A stretch of DNA of 64,000 bases from Klebsormidium nitens (GCA_000708835.1 DF237042.1:62001-126000); one strand, 5' to 3'. Shown: positions 51,692 to 64,000, counted from the stretch's first letter. The notes: generated from the letters alone by a model not told the origin. Program-made: numbers and translations.

Positions 51692-52531
51692 AGCTGCGGC
51701 GCAGATCTGAAACGAACCCTGATCTTTACAATGGCCAACCGTGCTGCCGCCCAGAAACAAGATTACAGTCTTCTCTTTAACTCCTTGTATGCTGGCGTCA
51801 AAGAGAAGCTGGAATTGGGACACTGTCAGTGTCAACATGGCAAACGTCAGGTTTGTGCATGCAGAGCACACGCCGAAATCTACCGTCGAGAACGCCACTG
51901 ATGATGATCGGAGCGCGTAGAAGTAGCCACGTAACCTACAAACTTCGGGCGAGGTCCTTGGCGCGTCACCTTATCAGTGAGCGGTTGCCACCGGATGCAG
52001 AACTCTGCTGGTGTAGTGCAGGGTGTCGCTATACTAGGTTTATAGACCTATTAGGTATGGCCGGTATTACACAGGAGCTCCTCTAAGTTGCTCTATCTAA
52101 TTAGGCAGGATAGGGCCCCAAATGATGCCCTCCCCATCCGAGCTTAAACTTAGCTCTTGAGAGCTCATTCAGCAACTCTTTGGGCCACAGCGCCTAGGTT
52201 CTTTGCGGTGGCATTCAGTATCTGGTGCAGCTCGTCTGGCCTGCCCATTGCCTAGCTTTCGGAGAGCTGCGTGGACTTCGCTTCACTTCATGAGCTTCGC
52301 GTCTGAAGCATTCAGATTGCTTTTACTTCGAAAGTCTTATCCCTTCAGCTTTGAAGGGCGTACCTTTGCATCAAGCTGAGAGTCCGATCAATTGCTTTCT
52401 TGGAAAGCCAGATCACAGCGGCGTATGTCATGGTGCCATTGATCTCAGAGGCACACTTCGAAGACCAGATGCTTGGGGGGTTTGCCACATAATCAAAGCC
52501 TGGGTATTCAGACGAGGCTTAGAAGGGAGTC
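51692..52531. promoter_or_regulatory. Divergent intergenic region, ferritin / CFAP119-like
   Basis: This 0.84 kb lies between the two start codons. It has no recognisable exon. The minus-strand frame continuing from ferritin exon 1 to 51898 is open but has no homology-like content. I claim no iron-responsive element. Confidence 0.4.
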
Positions 52532-55025
52532 ATGATGCAGCTTCTCAACAAGGTCGACTCGATTGAGCTGGAAAAATGCATCTCAAAAGCGGAGAAAGAA
52601 CCTGATGAAGCTGCAAGGTAAGTCACAAAAGTTGCTGAGCTCAAGTGGTGGCCCTCACCACTTATATCAGGAAAATCATAAGGGAACTTATAGAGCAACG
52701 TACATGACAGTGGCACTTGCACCTTGCACCTTGGGTGCGAGATGCTTCTGACCAGGAGCTCTGGGAAGGGAGCCAGTCGTCTGTGGACAGCATTGCCCCC
52801 TCATTGCCCCATACAAAGTTCCAACATTCAATCGTTTTCCCAACTCAGTAGCAGCGGACAATCATTGACATGATAGGCAGGATCTTACTACAGGGAAATG
52901 TTGGTTTTTTCTTGTTCGCACGTGCTGAAATCCAACTTGGGCCGTCTTCTAGTAGCCCACTTACACATAGCGTCTTGGAACAGGCTGCTGGCAACGAGCT
53001 ACGGTCTTCCGGATCCCATGTTCGACTCGCAAGCAGCGATTCAAACAGATTTCCTTGTGGACGTGCTGAGGTATGCTGCCGATCACTCGTCCTTACTTAA
53101 GTAAATGACCAGTTTTTTTGTGGATGGCTGTATGAATCTTTTCAGACAAGCATACGAGTACGGATGCAAAACTACCCTGAAAGGCTACAAAAGTCCACAT
53201 GGGTGGTAACATGGTACGACAATGCGTTGCACGTCACCGTGCTAGTCCATTGATCCAATTGCTCTGCAAATACCATCATCGTTGGCGATCATGGTGCCCC
53301 TCCACTTCCTTCTCATGATTGCATCTGACACAGTTATTACGAAAGCAGGTTCTGCTTAAAGCACGGCTACAGTCTTCAACAGACCTCGACCTTGCACAGC
53401 ATTGCACATGGTCTCGTCGAGCAGACAAAAGGTAAGCAGGTCAGGCGCTTGTGCAGTCGCACAGACGCCTGCATCGAGTTCAGCCAGCTTCCTCATGGGA
53501 GCGTTTCGTACCACCACGGAGGGTCACTTTTGTAGTTCCCATTCAGAAGCTAATAACATTGCTTGCACATGGCGGTTTGAGGTGCAGGTCAAGAACAATA
53601 GCAGTGTTGATTTCTGTCTGCCAGGCTTGCAGTAACCTGGTTTCACATATCTCGTTTCGATTGTTTACAGCTGAACGAAACGGGTGAAGCAAATGCAGCT
53701 CAACGAGGTACTGGAATCTGAGGTTTAGAGACTGTGTCAATGAGCAATGGTTGGTCTATGCAGGGGGCGCTTCGTTTGCTGAGCTCGAGACGTTGTTCAA
53801 GCAACAAATGCTGGCCTTCGTGACTCTTAAAAGTGGCAGCGATGCACCGCTGCTCTTCACCACACTGGATGTGAAGCATGTCACCGACTTCTTCACAAGC
53901 GGGTAAGTCGCGAAGCTCAAGTGTGCCCAAAAACGTGATTCATACTCTACCTGAAGCGATGTAAACTGGAGCGATGTGAAGGACATGCAGTCTCTTACTC
54001 AGTTAGGTCTTCAGGTAGAGAGCAGTAGTGGTTTCATAAGTCAGTCGAAGATCATTTGATCTCGACGTACATGATGAGCCCCGATGTTACCTGGATCGGT
54101 ATGCAACGCGGAAGTGACCTCTTGCGCCCGGCTAAGCAGACCGTTGAATCAACTCGAAGCTGAGCCGCTGGTAAAGCGTTTTGCGTGCTTTTGCAGTTTC
54201 TTCCAACACCTCCGGCTGTATCAATATTGTCTTACGAAGGAACAGGCGCACCTGGCCTTGCAAGAGCAGGTCATGCTAGAAACAGCGGAGCTGGGCTTTC
54301 CTCCCCTGTCCGAAGCTATGACGGAGGCAGAACGCGATGATTGGCAGGTGTGTTGTGTTCTGTCCGCCTTTGAAGCAATTTTCCTGAAAACCTCTTGTTC
54401 TGCGTCGGCTAAAAGTCGGATGAGCTGAGATGGAAAAATGACGAACAGACTGCTGTGGACAAGCACTTGATCAATTCGTACTGCTCGCAACTCCAATGGA
54501 CCTGTTGTTTCTTAAAGGCAGTCGCGTTACAATGAACACTTCATTGCTTGACTGACGCCGTCGTCTTCTGTCCAGTCCGGTAGAGCCTTCCAATGTCTGT
54601 TTCGATGTTATCGGTGTCGCTATTTCACTCATTCGTTCTGTCGAAGCTTCGAGAATCTTGCAACTATGATTTTTGCTCAACATGAGTGTATTGCTTCTGA
54701 GCAGGCGTCTCGAGCGGCGGCAGCGGCTGCTGCAGAGGCGGAAAGGAGGGCCAGGGCCGAAGCTGAGGAAGCCGCGCGCTTGGCAGCCGTCGAAGCCGCT
54801 CGGATCGCTGCCGAAGAGGAAGCCAAGAAACGAAAACCGCAGACGTTGGAAGAAGCCGTCGAGTTTGCGGTACGGGATCGGTTAGCTGCGGAACGGAAAG
54901 CGATCGAAGAGGAGCATGCAAAACGAGAGAAGGAGCTATTGGACCGGATCGCGCAGCTTGAAGCGGCGCGAGCCAAGATGGCAGGCGACGGGGGAAATAA
55001 GAGCCGCGGGTCCATTCAGGGTTGA
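52532..55025 (+). CDS. Cilia- and flagella-associated protein CFAP119-like (CCDC189)
   Basis: Six exons join in phase: 52532-52617, 52894-53070, 53349-53431, 53764-53902, 54197-54347 and 54705-55025, giving 318 residues. The middle ~125 residues match the pattern of the CFAP119/CCDC189 family: DFLVDVLRFCLKHGYSLQQT, STLHSIAHGLVEQTK, then LLFTTLDVKHVTDFFTSGFF and QHLRLYQYCLTKEQAHLAL. Residues 213-318 are a long charged helix rich in Ala, Glu and Arg (EEAARLAAVEAARIAAEEEA), a coiled coil with no strong hydrophobic core. CFAP119 is an axonemal protein of motile cilia. Exon 2 has an odd pyrimidine-rich start (LVFSCSHVL), so its 5' boundary is the least sure. The family call is by eye from pattern, not a search. 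A motile-cilium gene implies flagellate cells in the life cycle. Confidence 0.7.
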
Positions 55026-55928
55026 AAGTCGAAGTCCAGTACAGATCATTTTGTGGATCTACCTCAGATTCGTGGTCACAGTACGCTCATGTTCGGCAAG
55101 GGACTTGTCATGAGCTATGTTTTCTGCATCAATCCTACAGTCCCTCAAGTAGGAAAGCGCGACAGTCGGTCATTTGAGTCATACTAGTACGTTTCCAAAT
55201 GCGCGCTCACTGGTTAGAGGGTATGAAAGCCGGGGAGTGCCATTTGCAATCTTTTGTTCCTTCAGAGCTACTATGCTTTGAATCGTATTATTTGATGCGG
55301 CAACGGGGACAACGGCCTCCATTGCATACGAATGATCTGCAAGATCAGGTTGTTGATCGTCCGAGGGCCGGGCCAGTGCCCGTGCGTCCATGGAGGATCA
55401 TGTCACACCAATGCATTCTTGGCATCGACGCGAGCTGATCATTCAATCAAGGGCTAGTCCTAGCAAGCTCGCGTTATCAGATTGCATGCATTATCATTGC
55501 AAACTGCATATGGCCGAGCAATGAAGGCATGCAATCGTTCAAGAAAATGTCGTGTAACGTCGTGTCATTTCGGCGTTGACCCAGCGTCTTATGATCTAAA
55601 ATACGCCACATACGTGATCATACAGCTGATGCCGCATGTACAACGGGCGGCCCCGCCGGGCCCCCCGAGTTGCGACAATCCCATCTGCATCTTACCACAT
55701 CATTCAACGAAAATCTTTGAGAATATGAAAAGTTATCATGCCTTGAACATGTGCATCTCGACATGTTTTTGGATATTTATATCAAGACGCATGGGCGTGG
55801 TTGCCGCGGAGCACTATTTGCCACTGGTGGGTCCGGCTTGCGAGAACTTTTCCGCTTTGCCTTGACGTTCTATCAATCTTTGATTGCTCAGCTGCTTTGT
55901 CCAGGAAACCGTCCTCGTCAAGGTTCTG
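55026..55928. other. Intergenic region between convergent CFAP119-like gene and unknown locus
   Basis: No exon with consistent splice phase was found. A 147-codon plus-strand frame (55751-56194) overlaps the minus-strand terminal exon and is taken as its shadow. Nothing else is supported. Confidence 0.35.
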
Positions 55929-58900
55929 TTAGATCCCAAGCTTTAGAGCTTTTGAGGTGCTCGCTGCTTGAGCACATCTCACTAGCTTGGACATCGCGGA
56001 TCCTCGGAGACATGCAAATCTGCTGTCAACAGCCAACTGCTCAAGCTGTTCTAGTATCGCTCCCGTTATACGGCCAAAGTATGCACCGAACATGCCCGCG
56101 TTCCGCGCGTTCCTGTGCTGGAGAAATGACGACTGCGTTTCGAAATGCTGACGGACCCACCTTTCGAGCAGCCCTGTGCCATGAAACGGTGTGACAAAGA
56201 TTAGTCGCAGCACTCTCCTTGAGGCGACCAGGTGACTGTACAAGAGTACGATGTTCAGAGGCAGCTCAATTTCGGCTTCCAGATTTTATTGAAAGCTGCT
56301 TTGTCCTGGCTGCTAATGCTTCTCAAAAGTAAAAGGTGGAAACGAGAGCTTGACAGTCATGCTCTTTGACCGCGTCTTTGTTCACGCATGGTAGTCAAAA
56401 TGCAGGTAAGTAAACGGGAGAGAAATGATAAGCGGTGAAAATTCAGTCGGTTGAGCACCCCTCACTTTCGTCTGACTTTGCCGCCGTCTCTGTCCAAGAT
56501 CTGCTCAGGTTCATAACAATGGAGTCCGCGACATTGAGCCTGAAAATGAGAGATGGACAAGATTTTTGCCGACAGGAACATTATTCGGTGTAAGGCTTGG
56601 TCAAGCGGAATCCATTTCGGAATAGTCTCATCCGTTGTGTAAATGCCCCTATCTGAGCTGAAAACGGCTGCGTTAGCTCGAGGCGTGATAACCACAGAAG
56701 ACACACGAGTCCCCACCCGATGGAACCCCGATATAGGGATCATGCCCTAGTGACGCAAAGTCCCTGCATGGAACGACGTGCTCACATAGAGAACGAGGCC
56801 TCATAGGCCTCCGCAACGGCCGCATCCTGAAGCACGTCCCGTTCGAGTAGAATGTGAGCGACTGCCGCCAGCTCTTCTTCGACGAGAACAAGTACCCTCT
56901 GGGCAACTGGAGGGATCTTGGCAAGCTTCACCAAGACGTCACAAATCTGCTCGCGCACAACCTCCGCACGCTCCTCTTGCCCGGGCTGACCTGCTGCGTT
57001 GAAGAAAGAGCAGACTGGTTTTCCAGTATGAAGGCGGCTTGATCCCCTCTTAAATTGGACATAGGAGCTTTGAAACTCTGGACGCGCATCTCTGCGATTC
57101 GTGTAGAAGGTTCTGCGAGCTTGCACTTCGAGACTCACATTGTTTTGGGAACGGTCAAATGGAAGGTATGATCTGTCGAACGCGGTGCGCATCCTTCGGA
57201 TAAATTTGTGTTACTTACCGCTGTCACGAAGGCCTCGCAATGTCTTCAACAAGCAGCTAATCAGGCGCTCAACTTCCAACAGCGCTCCATCGCTTGTTAA
57301 GTCAGTGACTGCTGGCATATGAGGCACCTCCTTCGAAGCCTCTGCCAAAGAGGACAAAGGATGCTCATTTCAGTGGCCCAGCTGAAATTTTGGTTCAGCA
57401 TGCAGATAAGGTAAGAAGATTAAAGAAGCTGGATCAGTGAGTGAGGGGCACGATTGCGAGATTCCATTCTCGAAGAAAAGCGCAGCCAGAGTGAAGAGTA
57501 CTTTAGCTTTGTATCCTCACCCTGTAAGAAGTGGATTGCCTCTCTCAGATGATCCTCGCTTTGTCGGTTCATGTCCTGTTTAAAGATACAGGTAAAGCGT
57601 GATTCTCTAGGCTTGAACTCAAAGAGCATCTCAGTCACTGACCCGTAAGAACAGATTCGCTTCCTCTTTTCGCTTCTTTGCATTCCTGTGGGGCTTGAGG
57701 AATTCACGAATGAAGTTTGGAGAATAAACTGGAGCTTTTATCATACCTGCACCGAGACCAACGCAATGACGAAGTCGACAACCATTGCCGCAATGTGTCT
57801 CCTGCTTTCCTCAAACGACGTACTGTCCGAACGATTGTGCAAGCCGCCTGCATGTATGCGCACCAGTCTGATCCTGGACGTCCAATTGGATGTATGGAGC
57901 TCTATGCTCGACACTCAGGATGACGGCTACCTCAGAACACGCGAAACGTATGTGCAACTGCCACAGGAAAACTAGAGAAATGTACAGATCTTTCTTTGCA
58001 GGTCGGTTGTAGCTCTCAAAGAAGGATCAGCAAGAGGATATGAAGCTTCGACTTTGACATTGCGAACTTGCCTTCGTCCTTGTGATGGATCCGGTGAAGT
58101 GTCAGTACTGCAAGCAGAGCTTTTGATGGTCAAATCAGGATGTACGTCAGAATATCAGTTTCACCTTTAAAGTCCAGGGATGATCTCCGCTTTTTTACCC
58201 GAGACAAGAAGCAGATTATGCACCGTCTACTCAACCTCTTACTCCAAGTCAATTCTAGGACACTCGTTAAAGGCTCCAATGTGATGAGAAGTTGCTTATA
58301 TTTTTGAGTTTCTCAATAGGGTAATTCATGTCTCATCCTTTAGCTGGCAGCTTCTAGTTTGATCTGCTGACTTGCGAGCAATGCTTCCATTGTTGAGCAG
58401 AGCACTGAACGCACCGTTTTGAAGAAACCTTTGAACTCTTCTGGTATGTTCGCCACATGCGGCATGGTTCCCCATGTCCGCATCTTCATGCCCTTCGTTC
58501 TCAAGCGTCTCTTGCCGTTCGTTGAGTGCTGGGAGTCCCTTGAGGATTTCCGGTGCGTCTCGATCTGCATCATGATCAGAAACACTGGAATCTCCTCATC
58601 TTTTGCGTTTGGTTGACGCTCTTCAGATACAGCTGCTGGGAAGAAGATTGATCCTGGTCAGGCGGATCAGAAGCTTTTTCCAGATTTGTAGATTATGCTT
58701 TCTGCGTCACCTTCACCAAAAGACAGTACAACTTACCACCCAAGCGCCGCAGCGTTCGTCGCATTTCCTCTGTAGATTCCTCGAGCCCCTGGGCCTATTG
58801 AAGATTGATTGGGCACGTTCAATCGTACATTTGGGCACAGCTTCCTTTTCTTCAACACCTCTGACGACTTCGTGTACCATAAGGGTCTACGTTGGCTTGA

Positions 58901-59411
58901 AGTAAATAAGCATCCGCTGAGCTGCAAGCGCAAGCTGTCATTCCGACTACTGAACGGAGTGTGCTACAAGCTGCAAGCCATGGCACGATAGCACTACTCT
59001 TTAGGGGCATGAGACACCAGGAAACTCAGCAATGCTTGAACGGTCAAAGTACGTTTTGAACAGTATTGCACCAGGAAATGAAAACGAGAGATACTCGCTA
59101 GATCTACTCGCTAGATCTGCATATGAAACTACTCATTTTGAAGCAGAACATAATCTGGAATTGACTGGATGGAACCGAATTGGTAAGGAGAGACATCAAG
59201 TAGACAAGTAGCCCAAGCATGCCTCTAGACTTGCCATTCGTTTCCACTTCTGAGCTTCCGCCCTGTCTTGTTGCCTTGATCGAACGATTGCCATCGCTAG
59301 GCTGAACTTAAAGTCCCCAGATTCTGTGTCCTCCATGGAAGCTGGTCCCATCCGCGCAACCAGTTGGTCTACGGCAACTTCAGCAGGGTTCGAGACACGA
59401 ACAAGTGCCAT
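55929..59411 (-). CDS. Unrecognised multi-exon gene; four 3' exons firm, 5' part unsettled
   Basis: Four exons join in phase to a TAA: 57575-57521, 57311-57219, 56993-56786 and 56112-55929, giving 179 residues. The product is helical: EDHLREAIHFLQAVTDLT, LLEVERLISCLLKTLRGLRD, EVVREQICDVLVKLAKIP, LVEEELAAVAHILLERD, then MFGAYFGRITGAILEQLEQL. Such helix pairs could be an ARM/HEAT-like solenoid. Upstream candidates on the same strand are 58640-58403 (strong acceptor tcttcttcccag and GT donor; IPEEFKGFFKT ends in the right phase), a frame ending at about 57748 before GTATGA (VVDFVIALVSVQ, also right phase), and a possible first exon from ATG 59411 (MALVRVSNPAEVAVDQLVAR). I could not connect these with certainty. 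No family is recognised, and the true start may differ. Confidence 0.5.
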
Positions 59412-60109
59412 TTTGAACGCCTGACCAGGCAACGACTACTGGCTTAAGTTCGTGATGCAGAGTTGCTTCGTATGTTTACGAAGCTTAGCAAGTGCGTCGG
59501 GGGGGCAACATTGATCAAAGAAGATTGATCAGGTATTGCATTTGTGACAGCGCCTCAGAAGGAGCCGCTTCTTCAGATCATTAGCCCGTCGGCAACATCC
59601 CACTCTGAAGGTTTGGCCTAGGACCTGGACGCGAGGCAACAACTAGTGCCACCCTATCATAGTATCATGCATGATGCTTGAAAGATGAATTGAATGCTCA
59701 ACATTGCCAAGGGGCGACTGCGTGGCCTCTATTACGACCTCTCGATCGTCCGATAAGGGGAGCTCGCTGATCGAATGGACAGGGCTTCGGGGTGGTTTGG
59801 CCGGTTCTTCAAACTGGTCCCAGGAGCGTAAGGCCTAAGTTTGGATCACTTGGAAAGGTTTACTGAGCAGTGAGCTAGTGAAGTGAGCGAGCACAAACGA
59901 GCACACATCATGGTGGCAATTCATAGGTTATCCTTCCTGTAGTGTTTACTCTCTTTCTCATCTATTATGTACAAAGGGCTGGGAGTTGGAGCTGTCTTCA
60001 GTTGATCAGTCCTGAGCTTTTTAAGATTGTGACGTGATACCCAGGTGACTGCTTGGTGACCTCTGAAAAGGCGCTTGTTGCTCCCCCATCGTAGCTGCAG
60101 CAGGGCATT
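59412..60109. promoter_or_regulatory. Divergent intergenic region before the iminopeptidase gene
   Basis: This lies between the putative start of the minus-strand unknown gene and the iminopeptidase ATG. An 82-codon minus-strand frame ends here without a motif. Just outside it, at 59094-59119, a 13-base block (tactcgctagatc) is duplicated in tandem. No element is assigned. Confidence 0.35.
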
Positions 60110-63100
60110 ATGCTCTTGAGAAGTTGCCAGCAAGGGCTCACGCACATAGGACACCACCATTTGCATCAAGGTGGCCTTCTAGGAGGCAGCATTTCTAGTA
60201 GACAAAAAGCCGTTACAGGAGGAGTGAGCAAGCAGACTGTGCCCAGATTCTGGAATTTCAGCGCCCTTCAATTGTTGAGCCCAAAGACAAGTACGCACAA
60301 TGAAAGGTTGAGGTCACCAATCTCAATACACAAAAAGCAACATCAGTGGGCATTTGGGCTCAGTACTCCTGCCTCCCATTGCTCAGAAAGGAGGACAGTG
60401 GGAATAAGGGCAGCCATGGCTAGTTCTTCACAGGTCACTTATGAGAAGGGCGGCAGTCACCGTGCACCAAATCTGATATTGCAGGACCACTGGTTCCAGG
60501 TTCCTCTTGACTATGCCAAACCAGATTCCCACTCCCTGCGGATATTTGCCAGGGAAGTGGTGTCTGCTAAAGCATCATCGGAGAAGCTGCCCTACCTGAT
60601 TTACTTGCAAGGAGGTAGGTCAGTCATGTTGCTGAGGATGTTCCCTTTCTGCACCTACTTCATAAACCACTGCAGTGGCTTCCAACATTTTGCCACCATC
60701 ATTGGGCTCTCCCAAGTCTGCCCAAGCCATCTTGGAGTCTCGGGTTAGCTTCGGATGTTGGCAGTTGACCAACTTGGTCGCTCCATCAACACTGATTTCC
60801 AATTGCAAGCATATTTTTGATTGGTTAGTCCAACAGAGCAGTGCACCACATTGAAGGCGCACTGGCGAAGAGGCTGCTGATACTTGTCTCCATCCTTGCT
60901 TCACAGGACCTGGTTTTGAGTCACCTAGGCCCACAGGTGAGAGTGTATTTCCTCTTAACGTGAATCGCTTGCTCACTAGCATCTCTCAAGCTTTGACTGG
61001 CAGGAAAATGGAAGCGGGAACTGCATCTCCATTTCCATCAGCTTACTGTCCATATTCACGTTGTCAGCGTTGGGGCTACTGTTGCGCAGCTACTATGACA
61101 AACAACAGCTGCAACGTTTTTCTGTCCTTGCTGCAGACGAGGGGGGCTGGCTGAAGAAGGCCTGCGAGAAGCACCGCGTCCTTCTACTAGATCAGCGCGG
61201 CACTGGTCTCTCCTCCTCAATATCCGCAGCCGCTCTTTCGGCCATTGGATCCCCCTCCAAGCAAGCAGAGTTTTTGACGCACTTCCGCCAGGACAACATT
61301 GTCCGAGATTGTGAATCCATACGGATCGCTCTCAAGGTCACTCAATGGACGGTGCTTGGTCAGAGCTTTGGAGGGTTCTGCACGCTGACTTACCTGAGTC
61401 TGGCACCTGAAAGCATAAAGACGGCATTGATTACTGGAGGCCTAGCGCCTGTCTCATACGGCTGCACGGCGGATGCTGTCTACATGGCACTTTATGGACA
61501 GGTGATTCTGCAGGTAGGCCGCCACTGCTTGTGCATTCAAATCCAGTCATCTGAATCAAAATCTGCGCAGACTGGACCTTTCACTTATCGGCGCCTATCT
61601 TGCTGAGCTTCAGGTAGTAATGAAACAGACGTTAGTAGCCGCTCCGAAGACTTTCCTCTACTTTCTCGATCCCATTCCTCTCCGTTTGCCAGGCGTGTTG
61701 CAGTTTGATTTGAGCTCAATCCTTGTAAGGTTCTACAGTCATCCGTAAGCAGTAGGAGCAAACTACGAAAGACTGCGACCCTGCCTATTCTTGCAGAACC
61801 AAAAGTACTATGCCCGCTTTCCAGAGGACGCTGCCCTTGTGCGGTCCATTGTCCTGCACCTGGCAGACAGCCCCAGCCTGTCAGTCCCTCTTCCTTCAGG
61901 CGGAGTCCTCACTCCCCGTGGCCTCCAGCTTCTGGGGCTTTCGGGCCTGGGTTCCGCAGGAGGGTTTGAGCGCCTGCATTATCTGTGAGTTTTCTCCTGT
62001 TAGATGCTTCGTCTAGGAACTTATAATCTCTCCTGTCTACCAAACTAATCCAGTCGTGCAACCCTCGTGTTTGTTTCTCAGTCAAGGTCTTTGCATCAAC
62101 TTGAAATGATTGCAAGAAGGGTCCCTTTCAGAAAACATCTGCCTGGGAAGATTCGCCATACACGACCGCCTTGACGAACTATAGATTCCTCCCACGAGTA
62201 CGATTGTACAAGACTTGAAGTCCCGGAGATTTTCGATATCACCTGGGCCTTTTTCTTGCCTGTCCGGCCCTTCGACTTTGCTAGGAGAGTTTGGACGGTC
62301 TGATACAGCTGTTGTTGTGTTCTTCGACTCCTAGAAACGTAAGGTTGGGTAAAGATCATCCCTGTCCCTCACGGCTTCATTCTGCAAAACACAGACTAGA
62401 ACGCGCTTGGGATGCTTGTCTACCTGGAGGACCCGACGAAAGTGGGAAGAGCCGGAAGTTATCCTACACCTTCTTGCGAGGGGTAAGCTTGGAGGCACAA
62501 GCATTCTGGCGCGCTCTGAAAGCGTTCTCGAGCATGTGCTTCTTTAAGAGCAGAGTCTTCGTCGACTTTCTTTTTACCTCTGTCCGAGGAAAGGCGTTGT
62601 TTCTGGGATTGTGCTGCGCCGCTTATCCTTTTTTGCCTCTCATCTTTTTGATGGCACTGCGCAGATTTGTGCGTTTGCCTTCTGACGTGTCCCACCAATC
62701 TCGTCTTGCAGTTCGAGAACTGGCTCTCGTTCGACACGAACCCGCTGTATGCGGTCCTGCACGAGGCAATCTACTGCCAGGTCAGTGCACTCTTCCTGGG
62801 GCAAGCGTTATTCGTGCAGTCCCCTCATGTATAAGCGAACAGTCTTGCACTTTCTGCATCAGAGTCATTGTCAACGATCTGTGGTAGGATGTTATCTGAT
62901 TTCGAAGCTGTACTATTCCTGCTTTGCATTCTCCAATTGATCGTTCTCTTGTTTCGGGCAGGGAGAGGCTTCTCGGTGGGCCGCTCAGCGCATTCGAGAG
63001 CAGAAACACCTCGCCACCAAGTTCGATGCCGTGCAAGCTGCACGGGAGGATCGGCCGGTCTACTTCACCGGGGAGGTGAGCTTGAGCATCTAAACGGCAA

Positions 63101-64000
63101 TGTAATGTGCCGTTGCCAACATAAGACTGCTCTTTCTTTAAAAGCCAGCATTCGAGAGGGGCCTCGAACATCACTCCCAGCGGCTGTGCAAAGCATGAGT
63201 CTTGCATCGCAAGACACTTTACACCGTGCCACTTTCGACGGCTCTTGGTGACTCTCAAGGGCGTCTGGAATCTTTTAGAGGAACCTGGCAGGGTCGACAG
63301 TGATTGTAAACGCTTAGAGGTCTGTCCGAGGTTCTGTATTCTGTATGCTTCTCAACCGACGGGTCTTGCTCTCCTAAATCTACACTCATGCAAGGGCGTT
63401 GAATCTGCTCGGAAAGGATCTGGCAGGTCTCGACAACGATTGCGAGAATCGAGTCTTCTCATGGGTTCTGTATACCTTTCATCCTTGACATCAATTCTGA
63501 TGCAGATGATCTTCCCCTGGATGTTCGACGAGTTGGCCGGGCTTCGGGAGCTCAAAGAGGTCGCTGACATCCTGGCTGAAAAGGCAGACTGGGGCGAGCT
63601 GTACCGCACAGACGTTCTTAGAGAAAACAACGTGAGCACGATCGAGCCGCTCTTGGTTCAAAAAATCAGGGAGCCTCTGAGAGAGAGCCGGGAAATGATG
63701 CTTGAGGATCGACTGTGCCGCTCGCCGCCGGGGCTTGACAGCCAATTCCAAACTCGGGCACCCAAGAAGTTACGCGGCCAGTCTGCGCTTCATAAAGTGC
63801 GGAAATCGACATGAAACTATACTCTCCGCCTTCGCGGAAACTATCGAACACTCCGTCAAAAACAGCATCTTGGTTGCGAGGTTATTGGGCCCGAGAAGCT
63901 TTTGTTCCAACTCTGCGAAAAGCGCTCGGTAGGCTGTTTCCGGGTGGTGCTTTTCCGCGAGTGTTGCCTGTTGGGAAGTGTAACTTTACGGAAATGTCTT
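60110..64000 (+). CDS. Proline iminopeptidase (alpha/beta hydrolase, S33 family), organelle-targeted, 3' end beyond the window
   Basis: Eight exons join in phase: 60110-60614, 60907-60936, 61137-61513, 61797-61984, 62395-62482, 62712-62780, 62962-63075 and 63506-63631, giving 499 residues so far. The window ends within the next intron. The first ~115 residues look like a transit peptide with linker; a second in-frame ATG at 60417 would remove most of it. The catalytic domain shows DHWFQVPLDYAKPD, the oxyanion-type GGPGFESPRPT, LLLDQRGTGLS, the nucleophile elbow GQSFGGF (Ser about 255), GLSGLGSAGGFERLHY, SFDTNPLYAVLHEAIYCQ and TGEMIFPWMFDE. The enzyme removes N-terminal Pro from peptides. Exon 2 is a 30-base microexon coding PGFESPRPT of the GGPG motif. 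The last ~55 residues expected in plant homologues, with the catalytic His, are not in the window. Confidence 0.93.

Noticed and set aside
55751-56194. 147-codon plus-strand frame
   Set aside because: It overlaps the terminal exon of the minus-strand unknown gene, which has better splice and phase support.
59196-59432. Possible FIS1-like fission protein (FKFSLAMAIVRSRQQD)
   Set aside because: The resemblance is limited to a few residues. The following exons do not show the TPR pattern or the C-terminal membrane anchor of FIS1.

Overview
This is a gene-dense nuclear window from a green-lineage (streptophyte) eukaryote. The genes are broken by many short GT-AG introns. The set includes a plastid-type bS20 ribosomal protein with a transit peptide, a plastid ferritin, an expansin, a plant-type proline iminopeptidase, nuclear-encoded CcmH and complex I 51-kDa subunit genes, and a ciliary CFAP119-like gene. 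A cell-wall expansin together with a cilium gene fits a charophyte alga (Klebsormidium-like) or an early land plant; this placement is inference. All gene models were built by hand from splice signals and reading phase. No transcript evidence was available. 

Layout. 1-112: 3' end of a LEA-like gene (+). 1403-4136: DUF924 protein (-). 5049-10332: seven-bladed RCC1-repeat protein (+). 12105-14471: a RING-IBR-RING gene (+) with an in-frame TGA, next to an inverted, decayed copy (-). 15490-18007: ten-exon expansin (-). 19265-25630: unrecognised 903-residue protein (-). 26781-27726: CcmH (+). 29318-31899: plastid bS20 (-). 33106-42677: proteasome subunit RPN1 (-). 43302-46221: complex I NDUFV1 (+). 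47886-51691: ferritin (-). 52532-55025: CFAP119-like (+). 55929 to about 59411: unrecognised multi-exon locus (-). 60110 to the window end: proline iminopeptidase (+), cut by the window edge. 

Genes mostly alternate strand, giving divergent pairs with 0.6-1.2 kb between start codons (DUF924/RCC1, 903-residue protein/CcmH, RPN1/NDUFV1, ferritin/CFAP119, unknown/iminopeptidase). The genes do not form one pathway. They are housekeeping and organelle functions: protein turnover (RPN1, RBR, iminopeptidase), respiration (NDUFV1, CcmH), plastid translation and iron (bS20, ferritin), wall (expansin) and cilium (CFAP119). 

The points most worth following are: ferritin with a broken ferroxidase site; five extra copies of a splice acceptor plus exon start inside one RPN1 intron; the RBR gene whose RING domain is split by a single TGA, with an inverted pseudogene beside it; a GC-AG intron in the 903-residue gene; and a tandem pair of near-perfect hairpins at 32.6 kb.
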